Below, in pieces: positions 22,442 to 37,851 of a stretch of 64,000 bases of DNA. Under the pieces are notes generated by a model. That model was not told where the DNA came from, did not search any database, and was given only the letters and a program-made list of their open reading frames with translations. The stretch is from Echiichthys vipera (lineage: Eukaryota; Chordata; Actinopteri; Perciformes; Trachinidae): assembly GCA_963691815.1 (NCBI GenBank), contig OY829648.1, forward strand, positions 29,890,383 through 29,954,382, in the 5' to 3' direction. Numbering within the stretch: the stretch's first letter is position 1; each line of letters starts with the position of its first letter. The position numbers and the translations under genes were made by a program.

Positions 22442-23071
22442 CTTTCTGATTTTTAGGTAGATTGTATGAACAGATAAATAACATCTTTCTTCCTGCTCTC
22501 CTGAACTGTGTTCAGCTATGCTTTATTTCAGCATTTCACCATCACTTATAGGATTGATTTTGCTGCTTCACAATAAAAGCTTTTTTAACAGAATAACAGG
22601 GGCCTTTTATTTTGAAGAATATATAAAAAAAATGAATGTGTATCTTTTTTACAACCACTCCAGCTTGTCAATAGCAACAGCAGACATTACAAAGAAAGAA
22701 CAGCCTGCCCAAATAGATAACCTATACCTAAACCAACCAATCCTTGGGGGGATACACTCGCTCCAAATGAGACAGGTGTGAAAACAACAAAATTCAATGA
22801 TCCTTTAACCAAAGTAGGACTGCAGTAAACCAGTCAGCATTGACGTATAAATTCATATGAGTCTTTAAAGTATCTGTTGTCCATATTTGCTTTATACTGT
22901 ATAAAAAGATTCTCCTTCAGTTCATTAAACCCCTGCAGCCATCTGTTGATACATCTGCAGCTTTGATACGAGAAGTGCCGCACAAGAGCTATGTGCCATT
23001 ACCAAACACATCCACATACCTTAATGACAGAATAGGATGATTGGGAATGACGACTACATTTAATGCATTTT
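22439..23071. other. Non-coding stretch
   Basis: Nothing recognised. Confidence 0.4.
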
Positions 23072-23079
23072 ATTTAGTG

Positions 23080-23390
23080 TAGGGGCGGCTGTAGCTTGGT
23101 GGCAGAGGGGGTCGTACGCTGTTCGATAGATTGGTGGTTCGATCCCCATCTTCCCCCGGTCCACATGTCGAAGTGTCCTTGGGCAAGACACTGAACCCCG
23201 AATTGCTCCCCGTGCTGCGCATGGGTGTGTAAATGTGGTGTGAATGGTTAGATCAGATTAGATGGCATGTAGATGTCCACTGCCATCAGTGTGAATGTCT
23301 GTGTGAATGGGTGAATGTGACAAACACTGTGAAGCGCCTTGAGTAGTCAGAAGACTGGAAAGGCGCTATATAAGTACAAGTCCATTTACC
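23080..23390 (+). mobile_element. tRNA-derived SINE with L2-like 3' tail
   Basis: The head resembles a tRNA: GGGGCGGCTGTAGCTTGGTG (A box TAGCTTGGTGG at 23092-23102) and B box GGTTCGATCCC (23136-23146), which together would recruit RNA polymerase III. The tail is GTGAAGCGCCTTGAGTAG, then AAAGGCGCTATATAAGTAC, which resembles the 3' end of the L2-type LINE at 36542-39500. A perfect 8-bp target-site duplication ATTTAGTG flanks it (23072-23079 and 23391-23398), which fixes the boundaries and indicates a fairly recent insertion. Confidence 0.9.
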
Positions 23391-23398
23391 ATTTAGTG

Positions 23399-23700
23399 CT
23401 GTGAAATGGCTGGGCAGTGGCAGTTTGAAAGTACCTCATAACAGAACTCCTTAAGTTTAAGCAACAAAACTATGTGGTTAGGGTTAGAAAAAGATCATGG
23501 ATTGGCATAAAATTAGTCACAGGAGGAAGTACGTCACCGATGGAACAACGTCATGTATGGAAGTGGTTAGCTCAGAAAATGTTACCATTAACTTTTGGTT
23601 TCACATGAGATATGAACTTCGGTCTACTGGGTGAAACTCTCGTGGTTCTTTAACCAATCCACCACCAAAACCTTCTGGGTCTGGGGCTCTTATAACTATG
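23399..23700. repeat. Dispersed repeat copy
   Basis: Contains GTTTAAGCAACAAAACTA, AAAGATCATGGATTGGCAT and GTACGTCACCGATGG. A diverged, shorter copy occurs at 4437-4520. It is a fish interspersed repeat with no protein; its full length is uncertain. Confidence 0.45.
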
Positions 23701-24429
23701 TCATCTTACATCCTTGTTTGCTCCTGTGATAATTACTATGGCCGGACCACTAGAGGTTGAAACTTTGCAGGTGTATAGTTGAGATCCAAATGAAATCAAA
23801 GTTTACAATCCGAGCAAGGAGGCCGGAAGTAGGGAAGGGGACCCCCTAACCTAATGCCTATGGCCCGATAACCGTGCAAGATGCAGTCAGGAAACTTTAC
23901 AGGTAGTGGAGATCAAAATGGAGGCGGACCTCGAAGATAGGTGTTGTATTAGCAAGGGCAATGGAAGTTGGGAGGCAGGAAGTAAGAAAAGGGCCATTGC
24001 CCCACCAGGTCACGCTCCTGGACGGATTTGCCATTGCGTCTGGTGTGATCCTATCACAAGATAGTCTCTAGTTTTCATTATTTATTTGAATAGCCATTGT
24101 ATCATTAATTGTTAAAAAAAAAACTATTAGTTTAGTGACGAGTCTGCTGTTACATCCAACTATTCTTGCTATAACCTCATTCATATTCAGGTGAAGGTAC
24201 TCATCACCGCTTGCCTGCCAGATATCTTGGGATGGCTGTCTGAGCTGCCTTCCTTTGGGAGGACGGCAGGTCCACACTGAGACCTGTCCATCAATACTGG
24301 TAATGTTGAGGTGATGCCAACTCTGACAGGGTAGGAGCCTACCTGTGACCAAGGACAGGACAGGATTAGTCCTTTCCTCACTTGGGAGGTGTACCAGACG
24401 CTCATGCAGACACATCTCCCACATGGACT
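23701..24429. other. Non-coding stretch
   Basis: No supported gene. Overlapping open frames at 24068-24424 have no recognised match; part may belong to the LINE relic just downstream. Confidence 0.35.
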
Positions 24430-24855
24430 GCCGCTACTACTTCCTCCACAGCATTTGCCACCAGACCTCTGCAGCTAGTTCAGAATGCTGCTGCCTGCCT
24501 GGTATTCAACTTCACAATGTTTCCCACACCACTCCTCTTCTCTGCTTACCACGCTGGCTCCCTGTTGCAGCTCCCATCCAGCTCAAGATGGTGCTGAACT
24601 ACAGGGCAGTGAAGGGAACTGCTGCTTCCTTTCCTCCAAGCCATGACCAAACCCTACACTCTGGTGAAACCATTCCTCTTGTGTCTGAATAATTGGCCCT
24701 AAGGTCAGTCTGTGGACCCTGTGATTGCTCATTTCGGTCCTTACAGTGGTCGAATAAACAGCCTAATAATATCAGAGCAGCAGAGTCAATGGCCATCTTC
24801 TGCCACAGGCTGAAAACCCACATTTTTTCTTTCAAGACACACTTAAAACTCCTGT
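24430..24855 (+). pseudogene. Non-LTR retrotransposon relic, C-terminal part
   Basis: Scattered frames on the plus strand show LQLVQNAAACLVFN, then HTTPLLCLPRWLPVAA and YRAVKGTAASFPP, and later SMAIFCHRLKTHIFSFKTHL. These match the region after the reverse-transcriptase domain in fish LINE proteins (LQLVQNAAAR...HWLPV...LVYKA...LKTHLF). The pieces lie in different frames, so indels have destroyed it. The clade is not decided. Confidence 0.65.
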
Positions 24856-25379
24856 CTGTTTAACAAAATGAGAAAACAAAGTACGAGTTATTGTTGTTTG
24901 ACAAAGCCACTTTCCCTCAATCCATCTACTAGGGATAGGCACGTGTAACGTTTTACCAGATCGAGGAATCACATGGATTACTTGAAGGGGATGATTCCTC
25001 GAAGAAACACATCTTCCATGTCCTAACAGCAAGCGAGCATTTAACTATCATGTTGCACCGATAGTCTCTGTCTACAGTAAATCTTTTGAATATGCAAAGA
25101 ATATGTGGAACAAGTTGTAAAATATGCACCTGAAAAACAGTTACATTTCTTGTATGCCAGCAAACTCTTTTAAAAGTCTTGTTGGTGGAACTGCCACAAG
25201 CCAAATGAGTGGAAACCACTAGTGTTTATCTTAATGTGCTGTACTTTATAGGCTTATCGTTTTTCTTTATGTAAAATCCTAATCTGAAAAGTAATTAGAA
25301 ACCACTGTATCTGGTCATACATGCAGTGGAGTCAATTAATAAAACAATACAATTTAGTGAAGCATGCATAACTTAAAAT
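24856..25379. other. Non-coding stretch
   Basis: Nothing recognised. Confidence 0.4.
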
Positions 25380-25387
25380 GTTACTTA

Positions 25388-25576
25388 GGGCGGCCGGTGA
25401 GTGAGAGGTTAGAGCAGTCGCCCCATGTGAAGAGGCTGAAGGTCCTCGAGGCAGCAGGTTCAACTCCGACCTGCGGCCCTTTGCTGCATGTCTCCGCCCC
25501 TCTCTCTCACCCCATTTTCTGTCTGTCCTATATAATAAAGGCTTGGAAAACTGCCAAAAAATAATCCTTAAAAAAA
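25388..25576 (+). mobile_element. tRNA-derived SINE
   Basis: Starts GGGCGGCCGGTGAGTGAG, with B box GGTTCAACTCC (25457-25467). The body contains CCTTTGCTGCATGTCT and a pyrimidine-rich segment, and it ends in an AATAAAGG-type tail and A-rich sequence. A perfect 8-bp target-site duplication GTTACTTA lies at 25380-25387 and 25577-25584. It belongs to a different family from the SINE at 23080. Confidence 0.88.
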
Positions 25577-25584
25577 GTTACTTA

Positions 25585-26387
25585 AGTGCAGTTCTTGAGT
25601 AAAGTCCAACATTGCACATGTTCTATACTCGTATAATTTCGTTTTGAGTAGAAGATAATCTGGAAATTCATTATCACAGGTCTATTGCCTACTCCTTAAA
25701 ATAAGGGCCATTCACCATGACAACTGCTAATGTGTCAAGGAGGGAAAACCAAAGAGCCTGCCACAATCTGTGTTAGTGCGTGGGAGAAAAAAGAGAGATA
25801 TGACTAATACAGTATATGATTGTTAAAAATATGACAACTGTTTAAAATAACTGTGGGGAAATCGGACCAAACATTTCACAAACTGACAGCGGTGTTGGCA
25901 TTTCGAGCTCCTAAACAATGCAAACTGACAAAAGAAGTTTTATTCCTGATTATGTTGCTATGTGCTAAGACATCTGCCTTTCAAAACATACTTTTCGGCC
26001 CACACATAGCATTTGCTATGAACTGCAGCAACAAAATTCACCCAAGAAGGCTGTCAAATGATGATAACCATACTACTATTTCAGCGCGGTGATACATTGC
26101 TTCTGACACTTTTGATGCACAACTGTCTCTACATTGTGACAGTGTAACTTTATGCCATTAAGTAGCTCAAGAGGAGAGGAAAGTGTCGGGGAGGAAAGTT
26201 ATATTTATGTAATAATACATGCAGGTCGCTGCTCTACCTTCCTGCCTACAGGATTTTTGACCTTTCTCCTCACAGTTGAGCGCATCATTTAAGATGTATC
26301 CCTGGGCCTATATTCACCTAGCATCTGAGAGTAGATACTCTGTCCGAACTGGGCATAAATTATCAAAGTGATGTATGTTTGTTCCTG
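25585..26387. other. Non-coding stretch
   Basis: Nothing recognised. Confidence 0.4.
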
Positions 26388-26394
26388 CTTTTAG

Positions 26395-26920
26395 GTAGCC
26401 TGGAAACCAGATTAATCGGCCGAGCTCATGTTTTATTTGCTCTGGCAGGGACGTCTGGCCCCTTGCCCATTCAGGACAAATTCCAGTTGGCCAGATCCTG
26501 GGGAAACCAATCAAATAGTTTAGCAGTAATAGTTTCTGACGCAACTGATGTTCTCCTTAAATACTCACAAAACTCAGATCAAACTGTCAAACTAGGAAGT
26601 GCTGATCAAATATGAATCAAGATTATGTTACTGTATTGTCTATTTCTCACATTTTTCCCCCCAGAAATGTAATGTAATTTGACAAAGTTGACACGGCCAG
26701 CATTTTTTTTCTGTTTCAAAGCGGACCAAGCACAGCCTCAATTTCCATGTGTCACAGCACTTTGTCGTTTTGTTGCTCTGATTGGTTGTAGGTCACGTTT
26801 CGATGCTCTGATTGGTTTTAGGTCTACCCAATTGAGTCCAGAGGCATTTTGATCTGCAATGTTGATGACACACCTTGGGAATCTAAAATGAATGGTACCA
26901 GACTAAAGATTCCAGGCTAA
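26395..26920. mobile_element. hAT-like MITE with target-site duplication
   Basis: Left end GTAGCCTGGAAACCAG; the reverse complement of the right end begins TTAGCCTGGAATC. A perfect duplication CTTTTAG flanks it (26388-26394 and 26921-26927), with the size of hAT target duplications (usually 8 bp). No transposase is inside. A short direct repeat ('gctctgattggtt', about 26776 and 26807) occurs in the right half. The segment at 26424-26660 is shared with 53600-53850. Confidence 0.75.
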
Positions 26921-26927
26921 CTTTTAG

Positions 26928-28626
26928 ACCTGGGGGTAAAAGCTTTTTATCAACTTTTTAATAACTTTTTTTAGGAAATGAATAAAAGGTAATGAAATAA
27001 ATAAAAACAATAACCAAGCCAACAGAGGGATTTCAACATCAGTGCTCCATGTACGATATTGCATAATACATGTAACATGTGGCACTATAATTAGCTTTAA
27101 ACAATAGCTATTTGAAAAAAAATAAATAAAAGGGGAAATTCAACATCATAATGATTATCATCATGATCATCAAATAAACTTCCCTCTGCTCCCTCGCTCA
27201 AAGCTGCTCCCCACCGTACCACTCAATATCACATCACTCAACTGAGCTTTCACCCTGCTCCACTCAAATCACTCTCTGCCCGCTTAAAAAAAAAAGAAAA
27301 AAGCTGCCTCCAACTTACGCTCTGCTACATGATCTGCAGAAAAGAGCTGAACTTAATGTGGTGCACACATTTTACCAGCGAACACCATGCAAGGGAAACA
27401 AGGGACGATATATATATTTTTAAGACTAGATGATAATCACATAAATGATTCGATATTTGATATTTTACAAAGGGTGCCTCAAAGGTTTGAGGTTGAGGCA
27501 TTCAACATGAACCGCAATGTCCAAAGTTTTGTAACTGGGTAACTCCATTATGAAGGAAATTTCATACATTTCCTAATATATATAATGTTTCCCCAAGTTC
27601 TACTGTGAGGCAGGCATGTTATTCAGTTGTGATTCTGAGATGGAATGAAGGAAGGAATGAAGTATAAAACCTATCTTACCCTTTCAGCCTTTCTGAAAGT
27701 CTCAGAAAGTCTTCTTTTTAATCACTGCAGCTCCGTATAAATGCTATTAAGCTAATGCTATGTATGCATACTGAACTTTTCCCTTACAGAGACGAGCATA
27801 TGTATCAGACTGATCAACTAGGGTTTTCTTTTCCTAAAGCCAGTGCTCTGGATTTCACCCTCAGCTACCTATTATTTTCAGGTTGCGAGGATGGCTCGGG
27901 GGCGGATAAACATCATGAAGATCTCTCGAGCTAATTAAGCTCAAAGTTGCTGTCCTACCCAGTAGTTCCAAATTTGAGTGGGCCGACTTAGCCAGCTCTA
28001 AATCTCTGTGTTTCAACCCCAAGGCAGTACAACAAACATCAATACTGCATTTATGATAGAAGTAAATGGGGCATGCATAATTTGTAAACTCTGATGTATA
28101 TGCGTTACTTGTATAGAGTCATATCGCAGTATGTCAGATTCTAAATTATCTTGAAATATTTTATGATATCTAAATAATACTAATATAACGTAAAATAATG
28201 TGTCAGTGTTATTGGCAGCAGATGGATATGACCACAGCTGGACAAATCACTGCAGTGACAAACTGTAGGTGTTTTGTTCTTTAAAGATTACACTTTTCTT
28301 CAGAATATGATACAAACAGACTACTGAAAAGTGTATGTTTCCTCACCAAGAAGGAGTTTTACTTCCAATTAAGAGCTTCAGATCAACAAGTGGTGGCCCA
28401 TGGCAAACTCAACCATTTATCCAAATAAATCCGTTCACAGCTGAGAAACAAGATGTGACTGTGTCTTGCATGTATTAGAGCATCTTATCTGCTCCACAGT
28501 TATCGTACACATTAGCATAAAACTCAAGTAAGTCAATGAGGGACTTCGTCTTAAAACAGAAGGCTATCGGAAGGCAAAATGAGAGCAGTGGAAGTCAAAG
28601 AAAAAGTGGTGTTTTGGTTTGGGTAC
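26928..28626. other. Non-coding stretch 3' of the last visible NAALADL2 exon
   Basis: Intron or downstream sequence of the minus-strand gene. I looked for the next exon (the dimerisation-domain part of the protein) by eye and did not find it here. Confidence 0.4.
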
Positions 28627-28773
28627 CTCTTCTGCTTTGGTCTGCTCGAAGGCAAACTCCATAGTGGGCACAGCCAGTTGGTTGGCAAAGAAATTCACAT
28701 CTCCCGGCAACTGCAGCGAGCTGACGTTGGGTCCGGGGCAGTTCCCACCACGAATGCAACTCAGCAACTGTCT
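28627..28773 (-). CDS. naaladl2: NAALADL2-like exon 3 of 3 visible
   Basis: A 147-bp exon (49 codons, phase 0 at both ends). It begins RQLLSCIRGGNCPGPN and contains VSSLQLPGDVNFFANQLAVP and TMEFAFEQTKAEE. The part GDVNFFANQLAVPTMEFAFE corresponds to the segment of M28/transferrin-receptor-like ectodomains written GDxxxFxxxLGIP in relatives. The acceptor is a long pyrimidine run ending CTCTGTCAG; the donor is GAAGAG/gtaccc. It joins in frame to the exon at 59254-59382, across an intron of about 30.5 kb. In catalytic relatives a zinc-binding His follows later in the protein; that part is not seen in the window. Confidence 0.8.
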
Positions 28774-28927
28774 CTGACAGAGGACAAAGAGAAAGAAAAA
28801 ACATAGCGGCTTGACTTAAATTCACTGGCAGAAAGTGAACAAAGATGGAGACAGGAGTTGCTGCCATGTTAATGTGTTAAATGAGTTCTGGATCAAACTC
28901 AGTCACTGTCTTCAACTGTTGGGATAA

Positions 28928-29129
28928 AGCTAGTGATGTCCAAATGGATCTTCATGAAACATTAGTTGTATTTGTTGAGTCCACTAGATAGATCTCTTGG
29001 TTTAAAGAAAAAAGGCTCAAAGAATGGTGATTCAGTGTGTTTTCAACCCTTTGTTGAACAGAGAGCTCTATCTAGTGGACTCACACAACAAAGAAAATGG
29101 TTAATGAAGCTTCATTTGACATCACTAGC
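28928..29129. mobile_element. Palindromic MITE, copy 1
   Basis: The outer arms are near-perfect inverted repeats: GCTAGTGATGTC at the left (28928-28939) and GACATCACTAGC at the right (29118-29129). The arms continue inward for about 70 bases with AGTCCACTAGATAGATCTC against its complement. The RNA or single strand would fold into a long hairpin around a central 'gtgattcagtgtgtttt'. A second copy lies at 45789-45960. No protein. Confidence 0.8.
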
Positions 29130-34124
<4,995 letters not shown>

Positions 34125-34290
34125 TTGAGCTGTGGGGGTAGAGTGGGTTGGACAATGTGTGGAAGGTCGTCGGTTCGATCCCTGCCCTGCCTTGTGTCAC
34201 TATCGTTGCAAGACACTTCTCCCACCTTGCCTCCTCTGAATGCAGAATGTTTGAGGTGGTGGCCCATTAGCGGCCTAGAGAAGTGACGTG
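34125..34290 (+). mobile_element. tRNA-derived SINE
   Basis: Head GAGCTGTGGGGGTAGAGTGG, B box GGTTCGATCCC (34172-34182), then CAAGACACTTCTCCCACC, the 'ttgggcaagacact' phrase of the fish SINE body. A clean target duplication was not found, so the ends are approximate. Confidence 0.7.
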
Positions 34291-36534
34291 TTAATATTAT
34301 TATAGAAGTAGTCTAAAAATAGTCTAAATTTGATGTTAAAAGACGTCCACAAATGACCACATTTGGACTATAAATAGCTCAACATTGGACGTTTGGTAAA
34401 TGTTGGAAAAAAACGTCACCTACCATTGCAAAACAACCCCTTCAGTGTACCGAAATTTAACGTCCAAAAATGACATAGAAAATCTGTCACTCCGACGTCC
34501 TATTGCCCAGTAGAGTAATGGTGAATCTTCCAACCTTCATCTTTGTTCTTGCACTAGAAAATAATGACGAAAAGAATGACATTGCAGATACAAGCAGCTA
34601 AAATGAGATGCGATGACACCCCAGCCCATTCTCATTCTCGGATGGATCAAACAAAACCAGGACTTTCACCCAGGAGACAGTTTGTGTCCTGTGCCTCACT
34701 TTAGTTACAAGGGTAGTTTCTCTAACCACATTCACCATCTTTTACTTACCCTAACCTATGTTCTGCATTTGCTCTGCAGTCTCATCCCCATTGGACGTGC
34801 CCAAGATATCTTTACAGGGAGGTGTCCAGGAGGCATCCCTGTTAAGTGAGCGGTCCCATTAAGTGGATCTTTTCAACATGAACAGTGGTACCTTTGGATG
34901 TCTCCTTGCCTTATTCTGCCTCTAAGGGTGTCCAACCCATGCTCATCCCAAACTTCACATACGGCTGCTTTGTCAGGACCCTTTTGCGTCAATGCACAGG
35001 GTAGCCTTGCATTACAGTCGCTGTTTAAAACAGCACAACGAAGGGAACATGTGGTTAACATTGTGAATTCAAAGAAAACTATGTGGTTGTGTTTGGGCAA
35101 GAACGCCACTTGGGAGGGGATTGCATAGATACATGTATTCATCATTTTGAAATAAGCTCATGTACAAGTAGATAACAAACCAGAATGATGGACATTTATG
35201 GGGGCAACGATTTGTTTATGCGCCATTAACTGTATGAATCTGAAAAGTAACAGTTGGAAAAGGGTCCACATCCAAAAATAAAATCCTTTTTTTTTTTTTT
35301 TTTTTCTGAGGACATAATCAGCTATTTGCTTAGCAATTATTGGCTTGAGCAGTAACAACTGTAGAGCTACTGTACATCCAACTGACAGAAGAATCTACAT
35401 TTTCAATTTAATTTCCCTCAATACAGATTTCTTACTTTGCTACACAGCATCAGTAAATGTTGATGCCATTTATTAGTTTTTCAAAACATACAATCAATTT
35501 GGGCAGTGTAGTTTTGATCCTATGGTGTGAATATGCCACATTACACTACACAAGCCACATTCCTTGCTTGTAAACATATCTGTAATATGACAGCGTTTAG
35601 CTGTACTTCTCCAGGGCTTTTTTTCCTTGAATCACGCTCCCTCTCAGCTCGACCATGTCTCTTCCTTTGGTTCTATCTTTCTTCTGAACTGTCCTTTCTT
35701 TCTCCACACTGATCAGCCCTCCACCTGATGGCCACTCCAGGGCTGCAACAGCCTAATTGTCTGCCTTGCCAGGTATAGCATCATCCATTACGGATGTAAT
35801 TTCTAAGGAGACTGGCCAGAATAGAGTTAGCACTACTGTTGCTGCTAGCTGCAATTTCTCATTGGAATTCCACATGTTTTACGCTAGCTAAAGCCAACAA
35901 ATGTCTAGCGTCATGTAATGTGTAGGTAATACACATTTGGGAAGTTCCACTTAAAAAATCTGACCATCCTCACCAAAAAAAAAAAGACCTTAAAAGTCAA
36001 TTGTGCAGCAGCTTATAATGACCCATATTTTTTAAGTTACGTTAGACAGTGACCTCTGTTGGCTCTAGTAAGTATTGCAGGAGCAAACAAGGAGGCAAGG
36101 TGACCTACTGTATAACTTAGTTGTAGAATTTGTTGCAGCCTGTCCATCCATCCAGACGAGGGGTTCTAAAATATTAATTATACCACAGTAGTTTTGACAT
36201 ACTTTAAAACATGTCTGGAGTGGGACTTTAAGTAGTTCGGTTTCACAATGTTAAATACATTTGGTCATGTGTAACAGTCACAGGCCATGTGTTTGAAACT
36301 GCCAACATGCAGCCATTTCACAATCTTTAATAGAACAGTCTTGTAAGTCATTTTTGGTGTCATTGGCAATCACCCTATTTTGTAATTGTGAGGACGTGTT
36401 GTAAAAAGTACTGGTTTCCAGAAAGTTGCTTCATTTCTAAAAACTGAAAAAGTCCATACGTAAGCTATTATGACACTGTGTCAATGTTTTCTACCCCCCT
36501 GTTAAGTGCCTCTACGATTGTTTCTAAAAATGAA
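34291..36534. other. Intronic non-coding stretch
   Basis: No supported gene. A poly-T run lies at 35286-35306. The segment at 35040-35110 resembles the dispersed family at 1919-2100 (TGTGGTTAACATTGTGAATT). Confidence 0.4.
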
Positions 36535-36550
36535 AACCTGCATGTTGAGG

Positions 36551-36593
36551 ATTCAATTCAATTCAATTCAATTCAATTCAATTCAATTCAATT
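36551..36593. repeat. (ATTCA)n tail of the LINE
   Basis: Eight to nine units of ATTCA at the 3' terminus of the minus-strand LINE. CR1/L2-type elements end in short tandem units rather than poly-A. Confidence 0.93.
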
Positions 36594-37139
36594 TTATTTA
36601 TAGTGTCAAATCATAACCAAAGTTATCTCAGGACACTTTACAGAGTAGGTAAAGACCCAACAATTCCTCTGTAGAGTACAGTGGCAACGAAAACCTTCCC
36701 TATAACAGGCAGGAACGTCGGACAGACCCAGCTCTGTGGAGGACGGCCATCTGTCTTGACCGGTTGGGGAGGAAGAAAAGGAGAGAGAAAAAGAGAAACA
36801 CAAAGATAGACAGAAGACAGAGAGACTGACACACTTCCAGAGATGCAAGCAGCCAGCGAGTAACAGTAACTTTAACAATATCTATAGTAATGTGAACATG
36901 ACCCACATGTTATGGCAGTCTGCATAGCAGAAAAGCAGGAACACGCACATCCAAGGTGACAGAACATGAAAATGAAAATAATTATGACAAAATGATGAGT
37001 AGGGGCAATAGCAGCTACGATACAGCAAGATACACCACTGATGGTGTTTTTATGGCTACAGATTTTATAATTTATAATTTATAAAAGTAGTGACAGAGTA
37101 AATGACTAATAGTTATTGAAGTAGCAAGAAGCGTCAGCA

Positions 37140-37640
37140 GGCACCACCACGATCAGCAGAGACCTGCACACAGGACCAGGGCAGCAGGCATCACCACCAT
37201 CAGCAGGGACCAGCACACAGGACCACGGCAGCAAGCACCACCACGATCAGCAGAGACCAACACTCAGTTCCACAGCAGCAGGCACTAACACCATCGGCAG
37301 AGACCTTCATACAGGACCACAGGACCACAGCAACAGGCATCACCACCATCAGCCGAGACGTGCGCGCAGGACCAGGGCAGCAGGCAGCACCCCCATCAGC
37401 AGGAACCTGATACACAGGACCAAGGCAGCAGGCACTACCACCGTCAGCAGAGACCTACACACAGGACCAGGGCAGCAGGCACCACCAGCACCAGCAGAGA
37501 CTAGCACACAGGACCACGGCAGCAGGCACCACCCCCATCAGCAGGGACCTGATATACAGGACCAAGGCAGCAGGCACTACCAACATCAGCAGTGACCCAC
37601 AGGACTACGGCAGTAGGCACCACCACGATCAGCAGAGACC
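37140..37640 (-). repeat. 47-bp minisatellite in the LINE 3' UTR
   Basis: About ten and a half imperfect copies. In plus-strand text a unit reads GGCACCACCACGATCAGCAG then AGACCTGCACACAGGACC and AGGGCAGCA. Copies start at 37140, 37187, 37234 and so on, 47-48 bases apart. One unit near 37316 has a short extra 'aggaccac' duplication. The unit length is not a multiple of three, so it is not a coding repeat. Confidence 0.9.
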
Positions 37641-37851
37641 TCGGAGATGACAAAGCACAAACAACTCCGGGGAAGAAGTTGAATTAATAACATGCATTGA
37701 TGAGACATGAATGACATAGAGAGGAGAGAATCTCAGAGTATTAGGAAAGGTAATATTTCCCCTTGCAGACTAGGCTTATAGCAGAATCATTAAACTGAAC
37801 GGACGCAGCTTTAAGAATAACAACAGCAACACAGCTGAGAGCTCGTAAGAC

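Noticed and set aside
23080..23160. Functional tRNA gene
   Set aside because: The A and B boxes belong to a SINE head; no cloverleaf with a sound acceptor stem and anticodon arm can be drawn, and a retroposon body follows with target duplications. The same applies at 25388, 34125, 46376 and 51301.
28579..28806. Plus-strand ORF overlapping the third NAALADL2-like exon
   Set aside because: The minus strand carries the family match with both splice sites; the plus frame is its complement.
37140..37640. CRISPR-like regular repeats
   Set aside because: Units are contiguous 47-bp imperfect tandem copies with no unique spacers, in a vertebrate LINE 3' UTR.
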